From Rotaria macrura (Eukaryota > Rotifera > Eurotatoria > Philodinida > Philodinidae), in the NCBI GenBank assembly GCA_900239685.1, contig OENT01000492.1, positions 41,094-105,093 of the forward strand: a stretch of 64,000 nt of DNA, in the 5' to 3' direction. The notes under the pieces were generated by a model. That model was not told the DNA's origin. It was given only the letters and a program-made list of their open reading frames with translations, and made no database searches. Both the position numbers and the translations under genes were made by a program. Each line of letters starts with the position of its first letter. Positions within the stretch are counted from its first letter, which is position 1. This document shows, piece after piece, positions 26,601-38,520 of the stretch.

Positions 26601-28333
26601 TGTCAATAGTTGCCTACGACAAACTTTCAAAGCGCAACAGAAGAGAAATTTAAGATTACTCTTCATATTATAAGTCGTCATTAAAGCAATGTTAAATTAA
26701 GAATACTTAAGATTCTCGATGAATATTCTGTATGAAAACATACGTTGATTCAATGTACAGTCAACAAATCTAAAGTATTAACGTTTCCTGGTAAAAATGA
26801 TAAGAATACGTATCTCCGTAATCTATTCAATGGAATCGACGTACATTTTGCAGATAACAATTCGTACTTTAGAATATAAAACTACAACCAAAAGTTTGAT
26901 CATACGAAGAAAAATAAAGCATCGTGTTAAAGTTGTATTGTGAGATAGACGTTTCGTACTAGTACGTGTGACGATTTTTTTCTTCAATTCAAATGTTGTT
27001 TTGTACTCGTCATAAATCAAATATCTGCGAACAATATTCAATATCATGTTTCATTGTTGTAATAAGAGAAAATTTGAGTTTTTTTTTTCTTTTGTGCTTA
27101 AAATATTTCAATGCTTTAATTAAGATGAAGCTTAGTAAATCAAAAACGGAAATATTGACTGATTTCATTGGAACTTATTAAGAAAATCGAACATACTCTA
27201 GACGTTTCGAAATGTTGGTTTTTGTTTTGAATGATTTTGGTTTAGTGGCATCTGTTTGTAAACCTTTCATAGTCCATGTTGAATTAAGACTATATTCGGT
27301 TTGTACTAAAAATATAATCATATTGGAAGAATGATATCACTCATGGAATGATTTACTTTGAATAGATTTATATGGGTCTTTAAAGTTTTCTCCACTTGAA
27401 ACATAATATTCTTGATTAGGTTGTATATCTTCAACACGATAGATTTCTTGTCCATTGAAATCGAATAAGCGGCGTGCAGCTGATGGCATATGAAGTTTTT
27501 CAGTTGCATATTGCAAAATCTAATGTATAGTTATTATCACTAGTATTGATGTTTTAAAATAAACTTACTGCATTCAAAGAATTCGCTTTACAATAACAAC
27601 TTTTCTCATGATCTCCATTACGATAGATAGTTATCATGAATGTTTGACCTTTTGACGATGTTTTATGCATTGTTGCTGTTCCTGAACGTTTCTTCTTTGC
27701 TGACGGCATCATACTGAAAAGTAGATTGAAATAGCATTTTGTCTGCGTGTATGCGTTAATATAAAATTATATTTTAAGCATACGTTGCTCGTGTAGGGGC
27801 ACTCGTTGGACGGTTGGACGAATGATTACTATTGCCCAAAAATGAACTTAAATCCAAATGATCAACATTAGATGGTTGATAAGCAGCACCAATTAATTCT
27901 TCTCGAGTTCGACCTGTGGATGTTGAACGACGACGACGACGACGCTGTCGTCGTTGTTGTGTAGATGCCGATGATGGCCGAGGAAGATTCACTTGAAGAA
28001 AATTAGAATGTGGTAACTTTTGAAGATATGGTGATACGCCAGGTTTTGCTGTAGCTGATGAAGAACGTGTTGGTATTGCTTGTTGATCGGATTGTAAACG
28101 GTAAATTCCATCTCTAAAATAATAAAATCAATAGAAGTAAAAACTGATGACATAAAAATCTAATGAAAATACTTGGGTTGTAATTGTGATTGATGATTAG
28201 GCGTTATTTCATTTAGATACTCCATGCACAATGTATCATCATTTATTGTTCCATAGTATTGATCCTGATCATCCGCTGCCAAGGATTGATGCAGGGGATT
28301 TGCAGGAGGTCTAACAGAAACCGACGTTGTCAT
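14035..28333 (-). CDS. DCDC1: DCDC1-like protein: six doublecortin domains with ricin-type lectin segments
   Basis: Large microtubule-associated protein of the doublecortin superfamily. Human DCDC1 also combines several DCX domains with a ricin B-type lectin region, and that match fixes the family. The splice model has 36 exons; starting ATG 28331-28333 and stopping at 14035 it sums to 6,327 bp, 2,108 aa, in one frame (human is about 1,780). Approximate layout: residues 1-190 low complexity with an Arg run (27920-27950); DCX1 190-266 (MITIYRNGD...YYVSSGEN); DCX2 304-410 (LRVIENG...IWISKGERF); coiled coil 410-520; DCX3 525-638; Pro-run and lectin segment 640-950; DCX4 977-1130 (QVLKNGERDLN...VYVTCGEQW); second lectin-like segment 1258-1536; DCX5 1537-1733 (LLAYRNGDGH...WVSSGEAF), interrupted by a charged insert; DCX6 from about 1846 (IMVYLNGEPKE); acidic tail with an Asp run. 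Long introns lie at 14677-15783, 17090-18212, 21078-21849, 22784-23671 and 25511-27196. DCX domains bind microtubules, so an axonemal or spindle role is likely. Confidence 0.88.
14880..15385. mobile_element. Possible 506-bp inverted-repeat element in an intron
   Basis: The left end reads GTACTCAAAAAGTGAGTAC. The right end, read on the other strand, is GTACTTCAAAAAGTGA followed by ATGAGACAC. Inside both ends TCTAGAAT is followed by a GTGTGC-CG string in the same order. The element lies in the 1,107-bp intron before the last DCDC1-like exon, which may explain the length of that intron. A clear target duplication is not visible and there is no transposase, so this would be a non-autonomous element. 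Confidence 0.45.
20317..20934 (-). other. DCX4 domain of the DCDC1-like protein
   Basis: Three exons (20849-20934, 20650-20778, 20317-20563) encode a complete doublecortin fold. It opens with VVPIRLQVLKNGERD, has the typical core PFAARRLFDVKGTELFDL, and ends VYVTCGEQWIDP. The central Arg-Arg-Leu-Phe-Asp and Gly pattern is the DCX signature seen in all six copies here. Confidence 0.85.
21850..22430 (-). other. Lectin-like (ricin B type) segment of the DCDC1-like protein
   Basis: Exons 22051-22430 and 21850-21973 encode a beta-rich stretch with the repeated pattern hydrophobic-x-x-Trp plus GYI (YQIWKFTTDGYIVSNAY). Human DCDC1 carries a ricin B-type lectin region between DCX domains. The sequence lacks the strong QxW triplet repeat of classical sugar-binding members, so carbohydrate binding is not assured. 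Confidence 0.6.
25511..27196 (-). other. Longest intron of the DCDC1-like gene (1,686 bp)
   Basis: The donor after ...ISKRLE and the acceptor before KQIKKSICLRV are in phase when joined directly. Open frames inside the intron, including 25530-25683, cannot be joined in phase with both neighbours, so I treat the region as intronic. Nothing else is evident in it. Confidence 0.6.
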
Positions 28334-31300
28334 AATGAGTATTCTTTTAAATGTTTCTGATTTCTATATAATGAATGATCAACAGTCATAGTTAAAGTGC
28401 TAGTTATGACATTATCCTCTATGTTTATTCACGTAGCGACCTATGTTACCTAATCGTTAACTGAATAATGGCGACCTCTATGAAAAATGCCCATATATAT
28501 ATATATATATAGCTTTACACGAACACCGCAGTTGCACAATTGTTATTTAGTAGTAACATGGTGAACGTTGCTTTCAGTCAGTTACAGATGTAGACAGAAA
28601 AAGATTTCGACTTTGGAAATCGTTCGCCATTAAAAGAAATATTTTACATATTTTCTATAACCACAAACTATCAAAGCAATATGAAAATCTTTTATTTGTC
28701 GGTGGATAAACGAAACGAGATATCACTGTGATGCAAATTGAACAAAGAAAAGAATTTTAAATGTTCTGTTAAGTATTCTCTATATTCGATTGAGAAAGAG
28801 TTCGAACTTTTATAGTGTAAATAGATCTCATGTAAATACTAGTTTATTGACAAGAATACTGATGAGAACTCCACCGATTTTCAGCAAAAATTCAAAATTC
28901 TATATTTGTAAGAAAGAAAAATCTGCAAGCAAACTGCAACGTTCCCGCTATCAGTTCCCAACCTATATTATTGACATGACGATTCTTTCTTTTTCTTCAT
29001 TTTCAATTATTGACATTATTGAAATCCTGCATTGAATTCAGAAAACCTTTCGTTTGATACATTTCTGTTTGTAGGTGAAAAAAGAGAATATGTGCCGTGA
29101 TTTATTTTTAAGATATAGTAACAACATTGAATTGTGAGTTCAACAGCGTTAGATGACAACTTCATACAAGTGGAGCCGTACTTCGATGAAGTGTACGACG
29201 AAATTCCGCTGCTAAAGTAGTTCACAGCTCTAATACTAACGTCGTGTATGGAAAGGGCAAGGACAGATGGTTCACATAAGAGATGAGATTTCAATAATCT
29301 AGTGCCTATTGAATGTAACTGGAGAAACTAGCCAAAGAAAACAAGTTGACGACACAAAATGGGAAAATACTTATAAAAAAGAGTACGGATATTGATACGA
29401 GTTTAAATACCATTTTACTATATTTCCGCGAACTAAGTGATCGTTGCAGACGACGCCTCGAATACAGTATACGGCCCAACAGAGAAGTTCTCTGTAAATA
29501 GCGATCCATATGAACGACAGCATACTATGCACTCCAATAAATCTATATACATATAGAACACTTTGAAAATCAATCGAATTTCTACATGGATAAAAATACC
29601 GAGCATACAGATAGAAACATGTAATATAAACGATAATGATGAGAGGTTGCATACTATGAAAACATATTTTTTTGCCATTTTGAAAGTAGAGACCGTTCAT
29701 GAAAAATCAGAATATGCCATTTGAATGAAGTTCATGTCACAAAAACGACGCCCACTGTTTGCAGAGGAAAGTCAATAAAGCGTCAGATTGAGCAGAAGAA
29801 TAAATTTTCAAAAGGTGCTCGTCCTCGACAGTACATATCCAACATGAAAGGAATTTTGAATCCAACAATAACGAAATAAAAAAACCAGACAATGAGAAGA
29901 GCATAGTTATTTGGTGCTAAGCGAATTGTTTCGTGTGTCAATATGTAAATGCTAATAGAAAAAGTAACAAAAATCATGGATGGAACTTGAAATGCAAGAA
30001 AAACTTAAAGAATTTCATCGATGATGCAGAGTTTCCTTTAACGATAGTATTTGTTTTTGTTGTCTATTTTAAATTATCTTAAACCTTCTCAGAATGTTGA
30101 AATAAGGTAATTGAAAACATTCTCATGAAATTGTTGATAGTTCCATTTCGAGAATGTCGTTGTATGATAGTGAACACTGACATGTGATTTTACTTAATTG
30201 TGTTTCTTTATTAGCTATCCAATACTTTAATTTCTTCTTTCTATAAGTCAGAATAAAAAGAAACTCAAACAAAGTCTACGTTTAATGCACACGACAGAAT
30301 AAGGACACATCGTTGTCAAGTAAGAAACTGACTATTGGTACCAAAAACACCATAACATTTACTTTCGGACATCTTCTACTGAAACAGATATTCAGTCATT
30401 ATATTCATAACAAACTTCTTTCGAAGACGTGTAGATCAGGCAAAACATTGTAAACTATCTAATATACGATGTAAAACTCCGATTGATTTTTCATAAATTC
30501 CATAGAACTTGTTTGCACACAAACAATTATTGAAATTCTAGTGAATAATCACCAGACAAGCAGAAAAGAAAGACTTCCTGGAATTCTTTGGATTCCAACA
30601 GTTCTATAATATAGTCTACAAGTCCCTGAATGCACTACTATTAAAGAAAAATATATTCATAAGTTTACAAAGACAATTGAATAGATCATTTGTTTTATTG
30701 TTCTCTCGTTCAGTGAGTCTTCATTGTTCGAATTTGCGGGTCTTGAGTATTGGCTCGAGTAAAGGTTCACATTTGATTCAAGTTATCTTTTGTGATTCAT
30801 AGTAATAAGTTACATCGATGGCTACTGCAGTAAGTATGCTCTAATGATGAAAAGATCAGTCGTTTATAAAAATATATATGGAAACTAAGAACGAGTGTAG
30901 ATTTAATGAATACATATTTCATGTTAGAAATGAACATTGATAACATATACTCGCACAATTCTTTATGTTCTAATACTTACTGCTGGGAATCATTTATACT
31001 GAAGTATGCTCCTATCAAATCTTAAAAAAAAAAGAAATATAAACTGAATGATGCAGTCACTTGCTCTTAACTCTATACGAATGAATGAACACGAATTGAT
31101 TCATCAATATATAGAAAAAAACAGGAATTCAATTCTGTCAACGATCTCTCAGTAGAAATCATACGCTTCAGTAAACCACTTAATAAGTAAAACGTAATCG
31201 TTGAATATATTTATGAATAATTGTTAACGAATGCAACAAGAGGACATGAAACATCGAATGTCATGTTACTCAAGAAGCGGATAGTGTTGCCTTTTAAATT

Positions 31301-32148
31301 CATGTGTAGCATAGTTTGTACTCTATGGAATTGTACAATATCTCAACAATCCTTGGTTTGCTATATAACTTTTAATATTTTCTATTGACAAACGTCAATC
31401 AACGGCTGGGTAGTAATTTGATGCTGCCATGTTTGGTTACACTCTGTAATGTAATGCAGTTACGTTATATAGATAGCTGTTCTTTGATTAGTACATAACT
31501 ATGAACATGAAGGTGACAATGCAAATAAGCATATGGCACTATTCATATCGTTGTATGTTTATCAAGGCCTCACTTCCATTGCGTTAACAAATAGGCATTA
31601 TCAAAATTTTCCTATCTTTTACGTCATCATCTATTTGAATAAGCTCAAATAAATCAGTTGAGTACAAATAGAAAATACGTAATTAAAAGTACTCTGATTC
31701 TTACGAAATCATTTCCTCGTTTTCCGTTAATATAAATTTGTATGCTTGAACATTACAATAGATTTAGATTTTTCTAAATAGTGTTATTCTTACTAATGGA
31801 AATCACTTCCGGTAAAGCATACAAATAGTTTACCATTAATCTAGCTAAAAAAATTAAACGAATTGAAAAACAATATACAACTGTATATACGTATTTCACA
31901 CTGCTTATTCTGCTTTGATTTGAAAAAAAGAACTCGTCAAACTAGATTATCGTCTGTAGTATGAATGATTTTCTTTAATTGTTAATAAGTAAAGCAACAA
32001 AACGGTCAATATCGACAATTTTTTAAAGACATGTTTTTCTTCCTATGCAAAAGAAAAGATACGATACAACATAAAACAGACAGCACTCTATCATATGGAA
32101 ATAAATACAAGAGAATTGAAGAAAAATAATTCACACATGATAAATCTA
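28334..32148. other. 3.8-kb intergenic region between DCDC1-like and BBS2 genes
   Basis: AT-rich, with a short AT microsatellite at 28495-28511. It should hold the upstream region of the DCDC1-like gene and the 3' UTR of BBS2. Apart from possible receptor-gene debris at 29306-29977, I see no coding unit. Confidence 0.6.
29306..29977 (-). pseudogene. Possible debris of a seven-transmembrane receptor gene
   Basis: Several short minus-strand frames in a row are rich in aromatic and aliphatic membrane-like segments. The frame at 29783-29977 has two hydrophobic stretches. The frames at 29371-29700 continue in hydrophobic style but in different phases. The frame at 29306-29509 opens MDRYLQRTSLLG, is followed by basic residues (SRRRLQRSLSSRKYSK), then a hydrophobic segment VSISVLFFISIFPFCVV. 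That resembles the DRY motif, second intracellular loop and next helix of class A receptors. No single frame or splice model joins the pieces, so at best this is a decayed copy. Confidence 0.3.
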
Positions 32149-35100
32149 CTAGACATTGCCAGTCTTGATCGTTTTTATTAATAATTGCGCGTTGTTTGCT
32201 TTGATTGCTGCGCGGCATTGATTAATAGCAATCGTTTTATATTTACCAACTAAATAGCAACATAGACGAGAAAATAAAATCATTTTTTTTGTTCAAGTTA
32301 AAAATCGATTTACTTCTTAGATTGCCAGCTTTTTGTACCATTTGATTAAGAAATCGTAAATTTTTCATTAATTCCTCATGATTTGTGCATCGAATTTTAT
32401 ATCCATTAATCAGATCACGATTTAAATTAAGCAAATCAAGATAACTTCGTTTCATAGCAGATCTAAATAAAAATGTTTTCTAGTAAGATTTTATAATACA
32501 TGAAAACAATTTGTTCTTGGAAAAACTTACATATCACCGAGTAAACGTGCATCTTCTGCATGTATTAAAAAGCTTCGAATAACATTCGCATGTTCAGCCA
32601 TATCTGATGAAATCCGTTGACGAGCTGTTTGATATTCTTCGATCTAAATGAGAACAAAAAACAGGAGAAAAACGGTATTTAGTACATTATTTTTAAATAG
32701 GAAAAAAAGAGCTTAGAATCTTTACGTGTGAAAACACATTTTGAAGTATTTCAAGTTCTTGTGGAAAATCTCCAGTTGTTTGTAAATCGTCAATGTTTAG
32801 AAATTTACCCATGGATTGAATTATATTTCCAGCTAATTCCATATCATCGGTTTGAATTGTTACCTTTTCACAATGAAAAAAAAAACAGAACATGTATACA
32901 ATGTGATCGACATCAACTGACTTGTCCATTGTGTTGCATTTTAATGATTAATTTTGTATCGTTTCTAACGGCAAGGAAAGTAACATACAAATTTGGCGTG
33001 TTCGGTGCATATTCTTCTATAAGAAGAAAATGATGATTGATCCAAGCGAGAGCCTGTTTGTTTTAATGGAAAGAAGAAACAGATGTTAAAAACAGGGGAA
33101 AAAGCACATCAATGAACTCACTCGTGGAATACGTTCATTAATATAAAATGTCACAAAACCTTTTGGCTCTCGATCAGGAGAATTTTCAATGAGCAGATAC
33201 ATTGAAAACATGGGTAATGGTCGAGCCAATTCAAATACATGAAAAAGTGTACTATGAAACACTGAATGAGATGTTATGTAATCGGGATTTTATATATTAC
33301 CTCGATTTGAATCCAACGAAGATTTGAATGTGTAAATCTATAGCTGAATCTCGAGGTGGAATTATGGGTACTTCAATACTTTCGCGTATATGACTAGCAG
33401 CAGGATGGCTAAAATCAGAGCATATCAATCGTATAGAATTATATAAAGCACACTGAATATCATGAATCATCCTATTCATTTTTAATTCTAGTACGAACAG
33501 CTAGGACATGTTTTTATAGACCACTACAATGAGTAAAAGCATCAAACTATGCCGTTTCATGTTTGATTTCGTGTTGAACTCAAATATATTTATATTCTAA
33601 AGTGATGCATGTACGTGCATTCATCTCAAGTAATCTGTATCAAAACTGTAGCGATAAAATCTATTGAAAAAGTTCTCTAAATTACTGAACACGATCGTTT
33701 TTCATGACTATTGAACTATTCACTAGTTGATGGTAAAAACTCAAAAGTATGTTGAAAAATTCGAACGAATTTTTGTGACAGTTAATTTTCTTCTGAATTT
33801 TATTTTCATCTTAAGCTCAGAAGTTCTAGACAACGAAACAATTATATAATTTGCTTCCAAATTTTGTAATTACATTTTAAATGTAAATTATTCAAAACTA
33901 ATCATTAAGTCAACTGTAATTATAATCACGATTTATGAAATTCAAGATAGCTTTGAATTCTAAATTAGTGTTAATCGCTGACTCACATTGACTGATGAAT
34001 AGAATACTGAACTTCTTGCATTACAACTATCTGTATCATCGTTACTCATATCATAGTTGTATTAGTAAAGAAAGAGACTTTTACCATATCAATAACTTAC
34101 ACAACAAGACATTCGCCTTTGAATAAACCTTCAGCAAAGATCGTTACCACTCGAATGATTGTCTCTGGACGAAAAGAATTCTAATGGAATTCAATAAACA
34201 ATAGACTCTCATGCTTACTATTCGAAGTTTTCATTTTAACTGCAATATGTGCCTGAAAAACATAGATGTATCAATAGTATTATAACATGTTACAATTGTT
34301 TGTTTTACTGGAGAATCATTGCGTTTTTTTTCTACTGTCAATATTGTTTGAATTTCAGTGTTTGCCTAGAAACCAAATATTGAGAAATATTCTGTTAGTG
34401 CCTTTTTCATTTTTGACATTTACGAACAGGAATGTCAGCTTCTGCATCAATTACAATTGGTCTCGCTTTTCTATTGCTTATTTCTTTTGCTTGTTTTGTG
34501 GCGTCTTCAAGATGTTCAAGTTCCAATAGTAGAGCCTAGAATAATAACAGCAAACTTCTCATATAATTCTAATAATCGATCCTTTTCATACTTGTTTCTT
34601 TTGAGCTAAATCTCGAATCGCTTCTTGCCGATCTTTATAGAGACTTGCAGCAACTGCATTTGAATTTTGATCAGAAAATTTAAAACCACGTACTTCACCT
34701 TCGTTTGAACAACAAATCAGTAGATGTTCACCTGGCACTCGATAATCAGCCTACGATATAATTAAGAAATGATTGAAAACGTTTTAGATACATGTTTTTC
34801 TTTTCACTTTTCCATTGCGTATAATAGGAAAAGAGTAACGTACTTTTCTCTCATATAGACATCGTTATTATGTGTCTCTTTTAAATCAGCAGCAGCGAGA
34901 ACGTTGTGAAAAATCTCATGATTCTATCCAATGTGAGATTTACGATAAGCTATATTATTGTCAACATGAAACCATAAATAAGTTTGTGCAGAGCTCTCTT
35001 TATAATTAAAATCGATTTTTCAAGAGCGGTAACTTCAGAAAACCGAAACGATTGGCGTTTTTCGCTGGACACATGAACAAATGGAACTTTAATTAGTAGA

Positions 35101-36886
35101 TTTTTTATGCACATGTAAAAAATGTGCCATGAAAAGTAGGATGGTAAACTCGAATCATTACTGAAAAAGATTGATACTTTTAATAATGACCGTACTTCGG
35201 TGAATAACATACGAAACATGATGTAGATATTATCTCGAGAAAATATATCTTCTTTAAAGACGGTTGTTTATTTCTTGTAAAATAAAATACGGCAATGGTT
35301 TACATATCAAAATGAAACTGTATTGTTACGAATTTAGCATAATCATATAATGTCTGTTTTTTAATCGTTTACATTATTTCTTCCTTGATAAGAAAGAACA
35401 TGAGCACATCATGAGTAAGTAATCATTACAAAAAACGAACAGTGAGCATTGACATTATTATATTATACATCAACCGATAATGTCACACTTATTGATATAC
35501 GGTCTTTAATCATGTATATTGACAACTGTAATCATAGACTATTGGGAAAAAACGGATGGTGTAATTTTCTACTTTACATGCATCGACACTTCTTTTTCTT
35601 TTACATCATATGTCATGAAAAGATCACATAATTTTAATTCTAATTTGTAACTTTTGACTCGTGGGAAATACTTTTTAGAGCATAAATAAGCACAAAACGT
35701 TTTGTTGTAAATAGTTCGCTCTTGTCAAATATCGATCATCAATCTATTTAAGTCAAGTCTTACTTTAACAATGCCAGCTATCGATGATTTTAGACTTTCT
35801 TTAAATATAACCTCTCCATGACGGTCATTTCGAATATCAACCTGATTTGAGAAGAAAACAAAAAACAGTACAATATTATTGTGAAAGAAAAACGAGTTTA
35901 CTTTGCCATTACTCCAACCAGTAACTAATTCATCAACACCATCACCATCCACATCGAATGATTGTAAAACAACGGCTATATTTCTTGATTTAATACGCCA
36001 ATTACGATTTGATCTTTCATATATTCCAACTGTTCCATTAGCTAATGCATATCCAAATCTTCCGCCAACTAATGGACAAATAGAAACGATTGTTTCGGTT
36101 TCTTGCATTTCAGCTATCAATTGATCTTCACGAAATACTCGAATATCGAAATCTTCTGAACCAACAACAAGCTATGAAAAATACAAACAAACAATAGAGA
36201 TTAACTAATAATCTAAATAGAAAAGAATCAACAGTATACTTCATTATAACCATCACCATTAAAATCAAGTAAAGCCAGTGATGAAACATTATCACCTGTT
36301 ACTGTCCATAACACATCTTCACTTTTTTTATTTAAACCATGTATAGAACAATTTCCACCAACAATAGCTAGTTGCTCGGCTAGTTCTCCCCAGTGACCAA
36401 TTGTTATAGCATTGGCACCATCTGGATTCTTTAAATGAATAAGTAAAATAAGAATTATCGAGTTGATATTGAATATTCAAAACTAAAACTTGTACTACTA
36501 ACTTCTTTAAAGAAAAGATCAACATTCCGATCGATATCATACGCAATAATATTTGTATTTGTTCCAACAACAAGTAAATCTTTCTTTAATTGGTCATCAA
36601 GTTGACCACATGCTAAACTCGTTATCACTTGATTAACATTGAGAAGAGAAATATTTCCATCTAATTGTTGTGCTTGTGGATTTACATCACGTGGTGAATG
36701 AATGAATACCTATGAATGGAAATTAATTTTGAACAGTTTCGAAATGAAGTAAAACCTAAAATTCAATACTTTGTTGCCTGCAGTAGCACCGACAAGACAC
36801 GATTGTTTTCCATTAAACTTACCAACGGCAACTGTGCGCGAAAAAACTTTACTATTTAATTGTAATGAAAAAACTGGTACTAGCAT
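32149..36886 (-). CDS. BBS2: Bardet-Biedl syndrome 2 protein homologue (BBSome subunit)
   Basis: Structural subunit of the BBSome, the coat-like complex that carries membrane proteins in and out of cilia. Seventeen exons can be joined: 36770-36886, 36503-36709, 36240-36428, 35902-36171, 35764-35841, 34592-34750, 34428-34535, 34309-34365, 34219-34252, 34101-34164, 33301-33408, 33122-33251, 32922-33053, 32726-32863, 32531-32643, 32314-32462 and 32149-32249. They give 717 aa; human BBS2 is 721. The N-terminal beta-propeller is clear (LPVF-type start [53 protein letters not shown]), as are the middle platform region ([11 protein letters not shown]) and the C-terminal helical end ([14 protein letters not shown]). 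Conservation is even along the protein and I see no frame break. Introns at 34751-35763 and 33409-34100 are longer than the rest. Confidence 0.95.
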
Positions 36887-37259
36887 TTAAAAGATTATTT
36901 AACGGATTATACTACTTTTGAATAGTAAAATCGGATTTTATCTTAGATTACCATACAGGTTGATTTTACTATGCCATTTCCTCTATCGTGATTTTCAAAT
37001 AGACGTTCATTTGAGAATAATGAGCGAATAAAAAAATGAATATATGAGCGAATGAATCACATTTATAAAACTAACTGAGGATGACTCATAAATTTATTTA
37101 TAGGTGATTTACGAGTAATAAACTAATCAAACATAAGAAAATATTGTCGTCAACGTCACTCTGTTTTTTATTAAGTAAGCAGTTTGTTCGTCGTATTAGG
37201 TTGCATTTTTCACCTCTTTGATAAGGCTATTGTTTGTGAAACACATCGAAAAATTGAAA

Positions 37260-37690
37260 TGAATAAATAAATAAATAAATATATATATATATATACGTAT
37301 ATATTACTTGTTTATGTAAGTAAATACAGATTTATACATAATTGACTGATTTCTAGTCTAGAATTGTAAATATTCAAGCCGTCTTTTCTTTTTTCAATCT
37401 TTTACTAATCGTTACTTGCTTGTTCTAAGTGATTATTCATCACATTTCGGACCAATATGTCATTATTATTTCTATGGCAAGAAATGTGTGCAACTTTTTT
37501 CTTCGATACTGTGTCATTTTTCAATTGAATATGAATATTACAGTGACGAAGCCGCTTTAGTTATACAACCATGCCTTTATTATATACATAACAGAACTAT
37601 TTGATATGCCAAATGAACGAACGAATGAACATGATCCGCTTATGGGTGTGTGTGTGTGTGTGCGAGAATGTATATATATATATATATATA
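37260..37690. repeat. Cluster of simple repeats (ATAA, AT, GT, TA)
   Basis: Successive tracts: ATAA units at 37260-37278, AT units to 37295, GT units at 37646-37661 and TA units at 37670-37690. Clusters of this kind in the spacer are expected to be length-polymorphic. Confidence 0.9.
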
Positions 37691-38505
37691 TTTGTGTACT
37701 GAGCAAAAGACAGAGTATGAGAGGTGAACAGGGAGGAGTACAGGGAACAATCGCCAATTCTTTTTTCTCTTTCTTTCATTCTCGCATTTTTTTTGTCATG
37801 TTCACTAACTCGTATACACACACACATACACCTTGTCTTTACTTGGTCAAATAACAATAGAAATCGATGATCATCATGAAACAACGAGACATTTGATCAC
37901 ATAAATGAAAGATCTACTCATCATTAATGTAAAATAACAGATCTTTGCAATGCACTAAAAAGGAAAGAAAAATGTATCATCATAAACAACGAATAAAATC
38001 GAATTGTGAGTACATGAGTAGAACTTTTTTTTTTCTTCACCAAGACTTTACAAAAGACAGAATGGAATTTATGTCGGTATATTTCATGGCCTTTTTTTAG
38101 AGTTTCTTTTTTTTTCTTCTTGAATTGTTTGTCTGTTAGAAGAAACCGAGGAGTAATGTCATGTCTCTCCGTTTACTTCGATTAGCATAACACCTGACTT
38201 TAGTTTGTTTTCAATTTGCCATCATTTCTATTTTGTTTTTTTTGTTCTGCTTCATTGATAATCTTCTTTTTCTTTTATTCAATTCATAAGTTAATTTCTA
38301 CTTGACTAAAGTGGATGTAAATGGTTGTGTTTTTTTTCCAAAGAGACTTGACTATTTATATCTGTACATGTAATATGTATGAATTTGTATTTTCACACTT
38401 TTTATTGCCAAAATGACTCATACTATCCGCATAAGTAATGAAGTTCTCATTCAATATTATTAGTCATCAACGCAAAAGAAAAATTTTAAATCATCATTCT
38501 TTCTA

Positions 38506-38515
38506 TTTCATATAG
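38506..38515 (+). promoter_or_regulatory. 3' splice-site-like sequence 5 nt before start codon
   Basis: The string TTTCATATAG ends 5 nt before the ATG at 38521. It could be a trans-splice acceptor or the end of a 5' UTR intron. Confidence 0.4.
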
Positions 38516-38520
38516 ACGCC

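Larger units (their letters stand above)
36887..38520. promoter_or_regulatory. Divergent intergenic region between BBS2 and the RhoGAP gene
   Basis: This 1.6-kb region separates two genes transcribed away from each other, so it should contain both promoters. It holds an ATAA tract running into an AT tract (37260-37295), a GT tract (37646-37661), a TA tract (37670-37690) and CA units near 37817-37830. I cannot define promoter elements further. Short open frames over the microsatellites are artefacts of the repeats. Confidence 0.6.

Noticed and set aside
37557-37884. Overlapping open frames on both strands rich in Ile-Tyr and Thr-His runs
   Set aside because: They arise from translating TA and GT microsatellites; no splice sites or domains support them.
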